Positions 17,173 through 25,379 are shown, numbered from the stretch's first letter. The stretch is DNA of 64,000 nt from Treponema bryantii (GCF_900113965.1 NZ_FORI01000004.1:186001-250000); one strand, 5' to 3'. Notes: generated from the sequence alone by a model not told the origin. A program made the numbers and translations.

Positions 17173-18513
17173 ATGACTATTTTAACAATTGATGATGAAG
17201 AGAATATTCGTAACGGACTTGCTGATAATTTTGAGCTTGAAGGCTATGATGTAAAACAGGCAGCAAATGGTGCAGACGGTCTGGAGCTGATTGCTCAGGG
17301 CGGAATTGATCTTGTTATTACAGACCTTCGAATGGATGGAATCAGCGGAAGTGAAGTTGTAAAGAGAGTAACTTCTGAGCACCCTGGAATTCCAATTATT
17401 GTACTTACCGGTCATGGTAGTATTGATGATGCAACTGCTGCACTTAAAGCCGGCGCCTTTGATTTTCTTACCAAGCCGCTTGATCTTGATCACTTAAATA
17501 AAATTGTAAAAAATGCTCTTCAGGGAAAAATACTTGCCGAACAGAACAGAGAACTCAAAGCCAAACTTTTGAAGTCTGAAAGTTCTGATGAGATGATTGG
17601 TAAGAGTGATTCGCTGAACCGAGTTCGTCAGATGATTTCAAAGGCTGCTCCTGCAAAGGCAAGTGTACTTATTACCGGCGAAAGCGGTGTTGGTAAAGAG
17701 CTTGTCGCCAAGGCAATTCATGCGCAGTCAGACAGAGCGGACAAGCCTTTTATTGTCGTGCACTGTGCAGCACTTTCAGAAACGTTGATTGAGAGTGAAC
17801 TCTTTGGATATGAGAAGGGCGCGTTTACCGGTGCTGAAACGGTCCATAAGGGACGCTTTGAACTTGCGGATGGTGGCACTGTTTTCCTTGATGAAATTGG
17901 TGAAGTCAATCTTGCGACTCAGGTAAAGCTGCTCCGAGTTTTGCAGGAGCATAAGTTTGAAAGAGTTGGCGGTGAAAAGTCGATTGAGGTTGATGTAAGA
18001 GTTGTAGCTGCTACAAACAGAAATCTTGAAGATGAGGTAAAGGCAGACCGCTTCCGTGAAGATTTGTTTTACCGATTGAATGTTGTGCGGATTGAGATGC
18101 CGTCTCTCAGAGAGCGTATGGATGATATACCTCTTTTGATGCATTCGTTTTTAAGAGAGTTCAATATTGAGAATAAGAAAAATATTAAAGGTTTTGACAA
18201 AGCTTCAAAATCTGCAATGATAAAATATAGCTGGCCTGGAAATATTCGAGAGCTTAAGAATGCTGTTGAAAGTGCTGTTGTAATGTGTACTGGTGATGAA
18301 ATTAAAATGGAAGATTTACCGAGAGCTCTGAGAGCGCAGGGTGAAGAAAAGGTAATTACAATTCCAATCGGTATTACAATGGATGAAGCAGAGAAGATTA
18401 TTATTCAGGAAAATCTTGCAGCGAACAACGGAAACAAATCCAGAACAGCAGACGTTTTAGGAATTGGAAGAAAGACGTTGCATAGAAAACTGGAAGAGCT
18501 GAATATTGAGTAG
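17173..18513 (+). CDS. NtrC-family sigma-54-dependent response regulator
   Basis: A 446-residue activator. The receiver domain (1-120) has phospho-acceptor Asp51 in [10 protein letters not shown]. The AAA+ domain (about 140-375) has Walker A GESGVGKE, the sigma-54-contacting loop GAFTGA and Walker [11 protein letters not shown] Fis-type helix-turn-helix is at the C-terminus ([20 protein letters not shown]). It needs RpoN and acts from upstream enhancers. Start ATG 17173 behind CAGGAG. It is the last gene of the murG operon. I found no convincing -24/-12 promoter (TGGCAC-N5-TTGC) in this window, so its targets lie elsewhere or are divergent from consensus. Confidence 0.93.
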   Translation: MTILTIDDEENIRNGLADNFELEGYDVKQAANGADGLELIAQGGIDLVITDLRMDGISGSEVVKRVTSEHPGIPIIVLTGHGSIDDATAALKAGAFDFLTKPLDLDHLNKIVKNALQGKILAEQNRELKAKLLKSESSDEMIGKSDSLNRVRQMISKAAPAKASVLITGESGVGKELVAKAIHAQSDRADKPFIVVHCAALSETLIESELFGYEKGAFTGAETVHKGRFELADGGTVFLDEIGEVNLATQVKLLRVLQEHKFERVGGEKSIEVDVRVVAATNRNLEDEVKADRFREDLFYRLNVVRIEMPSLRERMDDIPLLMHSFLREFNIENKKNIKGFDKASKSAMIKYSWPGNIRELKNAVESAVVMCTGDEIKMEDLPRALRAQGEEKVITIPIGITMDEAEKIIIQENLAANNGNKSRTADVLGIGRKTLHRKLEELNIE

Positions 18514-18550
18514 CCGAAAATCGAAGAACCGCTAAAAAGCAAGCCGAAGA

Positions 18551-18603
18551 AATTGTGTATAAAATTATATACAGAAAATAGGTGTATATAATTTTATACA
18601 ATT
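18551..18603. terminator. AT-rich inverted repeat between convergent genes
   Basis: Arms 18551-18572 and 18584-18603 pair almost perfectly (GTATATAATTTTATACAATT is the right arm). The hairpin lies between the regulator gene and the J-domain gene, which face each other. It is probably a bidirectional terminator, although no clean T run follows it. Confidence 0.5.
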
Positions 18604-18633
18604 ATTACTGTCTAATAAATTATACTACTATTT

Positions 18634-19113
18634 CTACTTAATTCCAAAGAAATCACACAGAATCTGGTATGAATTCTTTATCTCATCTATACTTAATTGT
18701 CTAAAATTGTTGACACTATTGGAATTGTGTATAGTATTTTTAGTATCCGGGTGGGTTTCTTTTAGTTTTTTATGATATGCAGTCAAGATATCTTTTTGTG
18801 TAAATGGGTACACTATATCTAGTGTGGTTAGTGCATTTTGAATTTGTGGCGGAAATTGCATATTGTATGTATATTTATGCAATTTTATTACTTGGCCGGT
18901 TGCAAAAGCGGTTTTTGAGTCATTTTTAGCTGATTTCTTGTTATTTTCGGTAGATTTTTGAGTATTTTTAATAAAATCAGAAGAGGAACCGGTAGTTTCG
19001 ACAGGCTCAACCACCGATTCCTCTTCTGTTTCGTGTTTTTTATCTTGTGGAATTTTGCCTGATTCTAAAGCTTCATTGAGCATTTCGCCCAGCTTGTCGT
19101 ACATATCAGGCAT
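18634..19113 (-). CDS. J-domain (DnaJ-like) protein with repeat-encoded insert
   Basis: A 159-residue protein whose C-terminal 65 residues form a J domain: helix II region QKDILTAYHKKLKETHPDTKN with the HPD motif, then IDEIKNSYQIL. J domains stimulate the ATPase of DnaK. The N-terminal half is hydrophilic and looks disordered. Residues about 34-41 (VVEPVETT) are encoded by a family A palindromic repeat at 18991-19015. Start chosen at ATG 19113, behind TTGGAG; an upstream in-frame GTG (19119) is less well placed. There is no zinc-finger or client-binding domain, so it is a short, specialised J protein. Confidence 0.8.
   Translation of the reverse strand: MPDMYDKLGEMLNEALESGKIPQDKKHETEEESVVEPVETTGSSSDFIKNTQKSTENNKKSAKNDSKTAFATGQVIKLHKYTYNMQFPPQIQNALTTLDIVYPFTQKDILTAYHKKLKETHPDTKNTIHNSNSVNNFRQLSIDEIKNSYQILCDFFGIK
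18991..19015. repeat. Family A repeat inside the J-domain protein gene
   Basis: GGTAGTTTCG..CTCAACCACC, a single unit with the same sequence as the right half of the copy at 8280-8306. It is in frame and encodes VVEPVETT on the minus strand. Confidence 0.92.
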
Positions 19114-19128
19114 AATCACTCCAATACA

Positions 19129-19165
19129 GGTGGTTTCGATACGGCCTTCGGCCTACTCAACCACC
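19129..19165. repeat. Family A repeat between glgC and the J-domain gene
   Basis: One unit (GGTGGTTTCGATACGG..CTACTCAACCACC) with an internal GGCC-TTC-GGCC hairpin. It lies 8 bases after the glgC stop. Confidence 0.88.
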
Positions 19166-19173
19166 GTAATTAA

Positions 19174-20466
19174 TTAAATCTCTGTTCCAGAAGAAATAAC
19201 TGCACCCTTTCGGATAACGATAATTCCGTCTGCACTGTAGAAGCTGCCGTGATCACCGTCTTCGTATTTCTTTCCGCTTACGCCGATTTTACAGTTATCA
19301 CCAATTTTTGCGTTCTTATCAATGATTGTATTGGCAATTTTACAGTTTTTACCGATTCCAGTGCTTGGTTTTCCTTCTTTTTTGTTTGCAGCCTTTTCTT
19401 CTTCTGTGTCGTAATAGTCTGCACCCATCATAATTACGCCGTCAAATTCGGTTCCTTCATTGATGATTGAGCGTACACCGACAACAGATTTGTTGAATTT
19501 TGCATCTGTAATGATACATCCTTCAGAAATAAGTGATGCGTTAATATCAGCCTTGTTGATTTTTGAAGGTGGCAGGTTACGCATGTGTGTATAAATTGGC
19601 TGTGTCTGTCCAAAGAAGTCGAAAGTTGGATATGGTTCACAAAGTGCAATGTTTGCATCATAGAAGCTGCGGATAGTTCCGATGTCTTCCCAGTATCCGT
19701 CAAATACATAAGAATTAATCTTTTTCTTACCGATGGCAAGCGGCAGAATTTCTTTACCAAAGTCTGTGTATTTTTCGTTTTCACCGCCGAGCATTTCTTC
19801 CATTGTGTCGGCATTGAAGATATAAATACCCATTGAAGCAAGGTATTCTTTCTCTGGAGGAAGGCTTCCGCGTGCTTCTGCAGGAATTTTCCAGTCGTCA
19901 ATGTTCAGATCTGGCTTTGGCTTTTCCATAAAAGCTTTTACATGATTCTGGTCATCAATCTGCATGATACCAAAACCTGAAGCGTCGTGGCGGTTTACGG
20001 CAGTTGTAGCGATTGTGATTTCAGCACCAGATTTGATGTGGGCATCCATAAATGCTCTCAAATCCATCTTGTAAAGCTGGTCGCCTGAAAGAATGATATA
20101 GTGTGTTGGTTTCTGTGTCTTAAAGTGAATGAAGTTCTTACGAACGGCATCTGCGGTTCCTTCATACCATCCTGAATGCTCAAGAGTCTGTTCTGCAGCA
20201 AGAATTTCTACGAATCCGCCAGAGAAACGGTCAAAATTATAAGAGTTTGAGATGTGAAGGTGAAGTGAAGCAGAGTTGAACTGAGTCAAAAGATAAATCT
20301 TTTTATAACCTGAGTTGATACAGTTTGAAATAGGAATATCAACAATTCTGTATTTTCCGCCGAATGAAACAGCTGGTTTTGAGCGTTCCTTTGTAAGTGG
20401 GTAAAGTCTTGTTCCCTTACCACCGCCCAGAATGATAGAAAGAACTCTTGGTTCTGTGTTTGCCAT
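19174..20466 (-). CDS. glgC: Glucose-1-phosphate adenylyltransferase (ADP-glucose pyrophosphorylase)
   Basis: A 430-residue enzyme that makes ADP-glucose from ATP and glucose 1-phosphate, the committed step of bacterial glycogen synthesis. The nucleotidyltransferase signature IILGGGKGTRLYPLTKERSK is at the N-terminus, followed by KPAVSFGGKYRIVD, the SGDQLYKMD metal/substrate motif and the FMEKP glucose-1-phosphate motif. The C-terminus is a left-handed beta helix (CIITDAKFNKSVVG, NTIIDKNAKIGDNCKIG). Start at ATG 20466 (MANTEPR), 7 bases after AAGGAG; an upstream in-frame start at 20499 precedes the ribosome-binding site and is rejected. The partner glgA lies at 57286. Confidence 0.96.
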   Translation of the reverse strand: MANTEPRVLSIILGGGKGTRLYPLTKERSKPAVSFGGKYRIVDIPISNCINSGYKKIYLLTQFNSASLHLHISNSYNFDRFSGGFVEILAAEQTLEHSGWYEGTADAVRKNFIHFKTQKPTHYIILSGDQLYKMDLRAFMDAHIKSGAEITIATTAVNRHDASGFGIMQIDDQNHVKAFMEKPKPDLNIDDWKIPAEARGSLPPEKEYLASMGIYIFNADTMEEMLGGENEKYTDFGKEILPLAIGKKKINSYVFDGYWEDIGTIRSFYDANIALCEPYPTFDFFGQTQPIYTHMRNLPPSKINKADINASLISEGCIITDAKFNKSVVGVRSIINEGTEFDGVIMMGADYYDTEEEKAANKKEGKPSTGIGKNCKIANTIIDKNAKIGDNCKIGVSGKKYEDGDHGSFYSADGIIVIRKGAVISSGTEI

Positions 20467-20521
20467 AGAAAAACTCCTTGTGATGATGCAATTTTGCAAT
20501 AGTATTTATGCTATAAAATAA

Positions 20522-20550
20522 ATTATAAGTCTGAAAATCTGTATTTGCAA
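20522..20550 (-). promoter_or_regulatory. glgC promoter
   Basis: Minus strand TTGCAA (20550-20545), 17-base spacer, TATAAT (20527-20522). The leader of about 50 bases carries AAGGAG. Confidence 0.7.
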
Positions 20551-20598
20551 ATTATTTCTATTGAATTCCTTCATAATAAACTTTTTATAAATGAACTA

Positions 20599-20648
20599 TT
20601 TACTTATGATATAACTGTATGTTATACTAATGATAGTATAACTATCAT
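20599..20648 (+). promoter_or_regulatory. Promoter and palindromic operator-like site of the SpoIIE phosphatase gene
   Basis: TTTACT (20599-20604), 18-base spacer, TATACT (20623-20628). Just after it, where transcription should start, is a perfect palindrome ATGATAGT-ATA-ACTATCAT (20630-20648). This layout would suit a repressor site. Confidence 0.5.
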
Positions 20649-20688
20649 AGATATTGCATTGCTATCACTTAACAAAACAGAGGTTTTA

Positions 20689-22770
20689 ATGAAATCAGAA
20701 TTATTAAAAATCAAATGTCTTACAGTGAGTTTTATGCTTGTTCTTGTTTCAACACTTTTCTTTTCTTCATGTAAGACTTCAAACCCAGATGCAAAAATCG
20801 ATCTTACAACCGGCTGGACTTATACACTGGATGAAAACGCAAAGCCGGAAGATTATGTAGCTTTCGACAATTCAATTCTTGGTAACCTTGAGACTCTTGT
20901 CCCAGAACAGTATGGTTTTATCTGGCTCAAAAAGACTTTTACAATTCCAGAAAGCCTTAAAAATCAGAATCTTGGTGTTTACTTTGGCCGTATTTCAATT
21001 GCAGATGAAACTTATGTAAATGGAGCGTTCATTGGTGGTGAGGGAACTTGTCCTCCAAATGAATTCAGTGCATGGAATACAGCACGTTTTTATACAATTC
21101 CAGAAGCTATTTTGAACAGTGGCAGCAACGAGATTCTCGTTAAAATCTGGGTTGATGCAGAAGGTTCAATTGTTTCTAATCCTTTTATCAGCACAATTCC
21201 AGTTGCACGTAAAGCTGCTTCCCGTGAGGCATTCTGGAACAGCAAAATCAATCTGATTTTTGCCTTCATCATGGTTGTAATTGCCTGCTATCATCTTATG
21301 CTTTATTTTAAGAACCGTAATGAAAAAGAAAATCTGATGTTTGCTCTTATCAATCTTCTTTCAGCTCTCTATCTTTCTGTATTTTTCTACGGTGAGCTTT
21401 CGTTTGCTTTTGGAACACATGTTTCTTTCCTTGTTTTCCAGAAGATTTTCTCTAATTCAATGCCTTTCTTTATCTGCTATATGGTTATTTCCTTTATCAT
21501 TAGCTTTGTTCATTCATCAGAAAAGAAGGGCGTTAAATATATCAGACTTGGATTTTTGATTATTCCGGTTGTAATTGTTCTTTTCGCGCAAGATTACAGA
21601 GTTTTGCGTGCTATGCGCTGGACATTTATGATGCTCATTCCGCCTATGATTTATCTGATTTGTATAATCATCAGGGCTCTTGTAAAAAAGGAAAAGGATG
21701 CTGTTACTCTGCTTTTTGGTTTCTCACCACTTCTGGGAACCTTCCTTATCGATATCATAGTTCATAATATTTTGAAGAATTACAGCTTCCCGTATATCAC
21801 TTCTATCGGCTGGCAGCTTGTAATTGTAAGTTTGCTTTTTATTCTTGCAAACCGCTTTGTAAAATCAAGACGCCAGGTAGAAGAATTAAACAGAACTCTT
21901 GAGAATAAGGTTGAAGCACGTACAAGAGAACTTTCTCTGTCTAACTCAAAGCTTTCAGAAGCTAACAGCCAGCTTGAGCTTACAAATAATCAGCTTACCG
22001 AAGCAAAGAAAAAGGCAGACCGTGATCTTAAACTTGCGGCAAATGTTCAGAACAGCTTCTTTAATCCATCTCTTCCAAACTTTAAGAACTGGGATGTTGT
22101 TTACAAGTTTAAGCCTGCAGCCGGTGTTTCTGGTGATTTTTATGACTTCTTCCATAACGGAACTGATTTGCAGGGGGTTGGTCTTTTTGATGTTTCAGGA
22201 CATGGAATTGCTTCTGGTCTTGTAACTATGCTTGCAAAGACTGTAATTGACAGAAAATTCCGCGAATGTGCAAATCTTCCATTCTCAAGAGTTGTTTCTG
22301 AAATTGACAGACAGATTACAGAAGATAAAGGTGACATTGAAAACTATCTTACCGGAGTTCTTTTACGCATTGAAGGAAATCAGGTTGAATTGATTAATGC
22401 GGGACATCCTAAGGTATTTATCCGTACAGCTAAAAATGGAAGATGTTATCCGGTTGAACCAAAAGAAACCAGTGAGAAAAACGGAATTATTGGTTTTGGA
22501 GATATTAAGCAGGAATTTCGCGCAGTTAAGTTTAAGATGCAGAAGGGCGACAGCATTATTCTGTACACGGACTGTCTTAATGAGTCTGTAAATAAAAACG
22601 GCGAACAGTTTACAGAAGAACGCATAGCTGCAGCTTTGGAAGATGCTGGAATTGGAAGTGCAAAGAGTAAGCTTGATTATGTACTCAACCGCTTCTACAA
22701 GTTTACAGAAGGCAGTGAAATAAAAGACGACCTTACTGTGATTGTCCTGCAGTATAATCCACAAAACTAA
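20689..22770 (+). CDS. 7TM-DISM sensor with SpoIIE-type PP2C phosphatase domain
   Basis: A 693-residue membrane protein. An N-terminal signal ends in a lipobox-like FSSC (about residue 30). A periplasmic beta-sandwich resembling sugar-binding jelly rolls follows (to about 180), then about seven membrane helices (about 186-395), a coiled coil and a PP2C/SpoIIE phosphatase domain (about 450-690) with metal-binding motifs GVSGDFYDFF and FDVSGHGIASG. Such proteins dephosphorylate Ser/Thr, commonly an anti-sigma-factor antagonist. Start chosen at ATG 20689 behind CAGAGG; the upstream in-frame start at 20545 lies before the promoter. No anti-sigma antagonist gene is adjacent; the HATPase-like protein at 11428 is a distant possible partner. 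Confidence 0.88.
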   Translation: MKSELLKIKCLTVSFMLVLVSTLFFSSCKTSNPDAKIDLTTGWTYTLDENAKPEDYVAFDNSILGNLETLVPEQYGFIWLKKTFTIPESLKNQNLGVYFGRISIADETYVNGAFIGGEGTCPPNEFSAWNTARFYTIPEAILNSGSNEILVKIWVDAEGSIVSNPFISTIPVARKAASREAFWNSKINLIFAFIMVVIACYHLMLYFKNRNEKENLMFALINLLSALYLSVFFYGELSFAFGTHVSFLVFQKIFSNSMPFFICYMVISFIISFVHSSEKKGVKYIRLGFLIIPVVIVLFAQDYRVLRAMRWTFMMLIPPMIYLICIIIRALVKKEKDAVTLLFGFSPLLGTFLIDIIVHNILKNYSFPYITSIGWQLVIVSLLFILANRFVKSRRQVEELNRTLENKVEARTRELSLSNSKLSEANSQLELTNNQLTEAKKKADRDLKLAANVQNSFFNPSLPNFKNWDVVYKFKPAAGVSGDFYDFFHNGTDLQGVGLFDVSGHGIASGLVTMLAKTVIDRKFRECANLPFSRVVSEIDRQITEDKGDIENYLTGVLLRIEGNQVELINAGHPKVFIRTAKNGRCYPVEPKETSEKNGIIGFGDIKQEFRAVKFKMQKGDSIILYTDCLNESVNKNGEQFTEERIAAALEDAGIGSAKSKLDYVLNRFYKFTEGSEIKDDLTVIVLQYNPQN

Positions 22771-22804
22771 TAAGAAGAAAGTTGATGTAAATCAAATTTC
22801 CCCC

Positions 22805-22831
22805 TAAACAATTTTTTTACAAAACCGATGA
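22805..22831 (+). promoter_or_regulatory. Sigma-28 (FliA/WhiG-type) promoter of flgF-flgG-flgJ
   Basis: TAAA (22805-22808), exactly 15 bases, then ACCGATGA (22824-22831). The consensus is TAAA-N15-GCCGATAA, so six of the eight -10 bases match. It is the only such site I found, and it sits before flagellar genes. Confidence 0.7.
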
Positions 22832-22869
22832 TAAAGGTAGATGTAAATAAATTCAGAATGGTAAAGCTA

Positions 22870-22927
22870 AAAAATGCTTTCGCATTTTTCTTAACGCTTT
22901 GCTATTAAGCACCGCCCGCCAGCGGGC
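22870..22927. repeat. Three tandem hairpins in the flgF leader
   Basis: AAAAATGC-TTTC-GCATTTTT (22870-22889), CTTAA..TTAAG with inner GC pairs (22890-22909) and GCCCGC-CA-GCGGGC (22914-22927). They fill the leader between the sigma-28 promoter and the ribosome-binding site of flgF. Confidence 0.75.
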
Positions 22928-22947
22928 TTACACAGGGGGAATAAATA

Positions 22948-23745
22948 ATGATTCGAGGCTGGTATACCGGAGCTTCTGGTATGAATGCACAGCAGAACAG
23001 GCTTGATGCAATTGCCAACAATCTTGCGAATGTAGACACAACTGGCTACAAACGTGATGTTGTTGCAAGTAAGAGCTTTCCTGAACTGCTGATCCGCCGT
23101 ACAAATCTTGACGGTGTTTATCACACAACCGAAGGTTCTGCAGATGCAGCACCTGTAATCGGTAAGCTTGGTCTTGGTGTAGAAACAAATGAGAACTACA
23201 TTGATTTCGCACAGGGCTCTTTCAAAATCACAAATACAAAGACAGATACAGCTCTCAGTGGAGAAGGTTTTTATGTAATCGATACTCCGCTTGGAGAGCG
23301 CTATACACGCAACGGAAACTTCTTCATAGGTAAAGAAGGTATTCTTGAGACTAAGGACGGATATCCAGTTCTTGGTGAAAAAGGATATATCTATGTTGAA
23401 GATGACAAGTTCAATGTAAATGAAGACGGAATTATCGCTCACGAAGAAAACGGTGAAGAAATTGACCGCTTTAAGGTTGTTCGCTTTGATAACGAGCGCT
23501 ATCTCAAAAAGATGGGCGAAAGTTTTTATGCTACAAACGACATTGCTGGCCCAGCTCACATTGCAGAAGGTAATGAGCGTCCACGCTTCCTTCAGGGCTA
23601 TACAGAAACAAGCAATGTAAATGTTGTAAATGAAATGGTTCAGATGATTGAAGTAAACCGTGCTTACGAAGCTAATCAGAAAACAATTCAGTCTGAAGAT
23701 TCTATGATGAGCACACTCTGGCAGAAGGTTGCCGTTCTGCAGTAG
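22948..23745 (+). CDS. flgF: Flagellar basal-body rod protein FlgF
   Basis: A 265-residue rod protein. The N-terminal FlgBC/E signature (GWYTGASGMNAQQNRLDAIA, then NNLANVDTTGYKR) and the C-terminal coiled region (ETSNVNVVNEMVQMIEVNRA) are both present. It is the proximal of two paralogous rod genes; by order (flgF-flgG-flgJ) and by its distance from FlgG consensus it is assigned FlgF. Rod proteins are exported by the flagellar type III system and link the MS ring to the hook. Start ATG 22948 behind AGGGGGA. Transcription from the sigma-28-type promoter at 22805 is likely. Confidence 0.92.
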   Translation: MIRGWYTGASGMNAQQNRLDAIANNLANVDTTGYKRDVVASKSFPELLIRRTNLDGVYHTTEGSADAAPVIGKLGLGVETNENYIDFAQGSFKITNTKTDTALSGEGFYVIDTPLGERYTRNGNFFIGKEGILETKDGYPVLGEKGYIYVEDDKFNVNEDGIIAHEENGEEIDRFKVVRFDNERYLKKMGESFYATNDIAGPAHIAEGNERPRFLQGYTETSNVNVVNEMVQMIEVNRAYEANQKTIQSEDSMMSTLWQKVAVLQ

Positions 23746-23750
23746 GAGTG

Positions 23751-23838
23751 TTCAAAAAATTACATCCATGTAATTTTTTGAACAGCAGTTTTTGAAAAAA
23801 CTGCGATTTCGCACATCCTGTGCGACCGCTAACGCGGT
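23751..23838. repeat. Four tandem hairpins between flgF and flgG
   Basis: Perfect stems at 23751-23765/23768-23782 (15 bp), 23785-23793/23796-23804 (9 bp), 23809-23815/23819-23825 (7 bp) and 23825-23829/23834-23838 (5 bp). Together they occupy nearly the whole gap before the flgG ribosome-binding site. Confidence 0.85.
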
Positions 23839-23858
23839 GTTTTAGGAGAAGTAAGTAA

Positions 23859-24653
23859 ATGGTAAGATCACTTTGGACAGCAGCTACCGGAATGAACGGT
23901 CAGCAGTCAAATATTGATGCAATTTCGAACAATCTTTCAAATGTAAATACTACTGGATATAAGCAGCAGCGCGTTGAGTTTGAAGACCTGGTTTATCAGA
24001 ACCTTAAGCTCGCAGGAACTCCTGCAACTGAAGATACTGTTACTCCGGTTGGAATTCAGCAGGGTACTGGTGTTAAGGTTGGAGCTACTCAGAGAATTAT
24101 GAGTCAGGGCTCTCTCCAGAACACTGGTGTTGATACTGATGTGGCTATCGTTGGTGAAGGTTTCTTCCGCGTTCAGAAATATGACGGAAGCTATGCTTAC
24201 ACCCGCGACGGTTCTTTCAAGGTAGATTCAGCTGGTCAGCTTGTAACAAACAACGGTCTTAGAGTAATCCCGGAAATCATTCTTCCTGAAGGATACGACG
24301 TTTCAACTTTGAACGTAACTCAGACAGGTCTTGTTTCTGTAAAAATCAACGGAGAAAATGATCCTGTAGAAGTTGGACAGCTTGAGCTTTACAGATTCCC
24401 TAACGCTGTAGGTCTTCAGGCTGAAGGTGATAACCTTTTCAAAGTAACTGCAGCAAGTGGTGAAGCAATTGCCGGCCGCCCTGGTTATGATGGATTTGGT
24501 GATGTTCGCCACAAGTTCCTTGAAATGTCGAACGTTTCGGTTGTAAACGAAATGGTTCAGATGATTGTTGCACAGCGTGCTTATGAGTTTAACAGTAAGG
24601 CTATCCAGACTTCGGATACTATGTTGTCTACAGCGGTAAATCTTAAGAGATAG
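23859..24653 (+). CDS. flgG: Flagellar distal rod protein FlgG
   Basis: A 264-residue protein with the FlgG pattern from the first residues (MVRSLWTAATGMNGQQSNID, then AISNNLSNVNTTGYKQQRVE) to the C-terminal coiled coil (VNEMVQMIVAQRAYEFNSKA, then IQTSDTMLSTAVNL). It builds the distal rod that joins the hook. Length matches the family (about 260). Start ATG 23859 behind TAGGAG. The gap to flgF is filled by four hairpins, which may set the relative amounts of the two proteins or protect the mRNA. A family A repeat separates it from flgJ. Confidence 0.96.
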   Translation: MVRSLWTAATGMNGQQSNIDAISNNLSNVNTTGYKQQRVEFEDLVYQNLKLAGTPATEDTVTPVGIQQGTGVKVGATQRIMSQGSLQNTGVDTDVAIVGEGFFRVQKYDGSYAYTRDGSFKVDSAGQLVTNNGLRVIPEIILPEGYDVSTLNVTQTGLVSVKINGENDPVEVGQLELYRFPNAVGLQAEGDNLFKVTAASGEAIAGRPGYDGFGDVRHKFLEMSNVSVVNEMVQMIVAQRAYEFNSKAIQTSDTMLSTAVNLKR

Positions 24654-24668
24654 TAAATGTGATTAAAC

Positions 24669-24735
24669 GGTGGTTGAGCCTGTCGAAACTACCGTTTAAT
24701 CGAACTCTGCGGTGATTTCGACAAGCTCAATCACC
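24669..24735. repeat. Palindromic repeat family A between flgG and flgJ
   Basis: Units 24669-24693 and 24711-24735 in opposite orientation. The second has the change GGTG-A-TTTCG with the matching change in the other arm (TC-A-ATCACC), so pairing is kept. Confidence 0.88.
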
Positions 24736-24760
24736 GTATTGTACAAAAGAGATGGAGATT

Positions 24761-25276
24761 ATGAACGTAGGATTAGTTTCTAATACATATAGCGGAATCA
24801 CAGGTGGACAGGGCGCATTGCAGAGTGCACGTCAGTCTGCAGATACTGCAAAATTTTCAGAACTCGTAGAACGCTTCAAAAATCAGAATGAAGGACGTGG
24901 AACTGTTTCTTCAAGTCAGATTGCTGAAAATGGCCGTCTTAATGGTGAATATACAACTGGTTTTGCAGGAACTTATACTTCTGAAGCAGATAAGAATGCA
25001 CGTCCGACCGGTGCCGCTGCTAATCAGGCTAATATCCACGTTCAGCAGAAAAATATTGATAGAACTTCTGAGCTGTATGAAAAATCAATGCAGCTGGAAA
25101 GTTATTTTGTAAAACAGATGCTTTCTGAAATGAGAAAGACAGTACATAAAAGCGGTGAGTCTGACTTTGCCCGCCAGACTTACGAAGACATGCTCTATGA
25201 TGAGTATGCAGATTCAATGACTAAAAATGCGGGCTTTGGTCTGGCTGATCAGATTTATCTTTCACTGGTCGGCTGA
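24761..25276 (+). CDS. flgJ: Rod-binding protein, FlgJ N-terminal domain type
   Basis: A 171-residue protein. The C-terminal 75 residues form the rod-binding domain of FlgJ (LESYFVKQMLSEMRKTVHKS, then ARQTYEDMLYDEYADSMTKN and GFGLADQIY). It lacks the muramidase domain of enteric FlgJ, which is the usual spirochete form; here it should cap or chaperone the growing rod. The N-terminal half is rich in Ser, Gly and Gln. Start chosen at ATG 24761 just after GGAG; ATG 24752, nine bases upstream, would put the GGAG inside the gene. The operon ends with a terminator at 25331. Confidence 0.88.
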   Translation: MNVGLVSNTYSGITGGQGALQSARQSADTAKFSELVERFKNQNEGRGTVSSSQIAENGRLNGEYTTGFAGTYTSEADKNARPTGAAANQANIHVQQKNIDRTSELYEKSMQLESYFVKQMLSEMRKTVHKSGESDFARQTYEDMLYDEYADSMTKNAGFGLADQIYLSLVG

Positions 25277-25330
25277 TTTACTAAACATTGCTTAGCTTTC
25301 AGAGACCCTCTCTGATTTTGTTTACATCTA

Positions 25331-25366
25331 CCCCCTGGCGTCGTTGGCGTACAGGGGATTTTTATT
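25331..25366 (+). terminator. Terminator after flgJ
   Basis: CCCCTG (25332-25337) pairs with CAGGGG (25352-25357), followed by ATTTTTATTTT. It faces the end of the GGDEF gene. Confidence 0.7.
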
Positions 25367-25379
25367 TTAGAGAGAAAGT

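Noticed and set aside
17173-18513. Sigma-54 promoters near the NtrC-type regulator.
   Set aside because: TGGCAC strings occur only inside genes and without TTGC at the right spacing.
18715-18860. Clusters of short GTGTATA/TACACTA motifs read as an operator or iteron array.
   Set aside because: They lie within the J-domain coding region and have no regular spacing.
22891-23559. A 222-codon minus-strand frame opposite flgF.
   Set aside because: The plus strand encodes a clear FlgF; the antisense protein is Cys/Phe-rich with no domain or ribosome-binding site, a typical shadow of codon usage. Other long antisense frames (28649-29239, 51418-52146) are rejected likewise.
22870-23838. CRISPR-like array or attenuator for the hairpins near flgF and flgG.
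   Set aside because: The hairpins differ in sequence and size, so there are no repeat-spacer units; no leader peptide with regulatory codons is seen.
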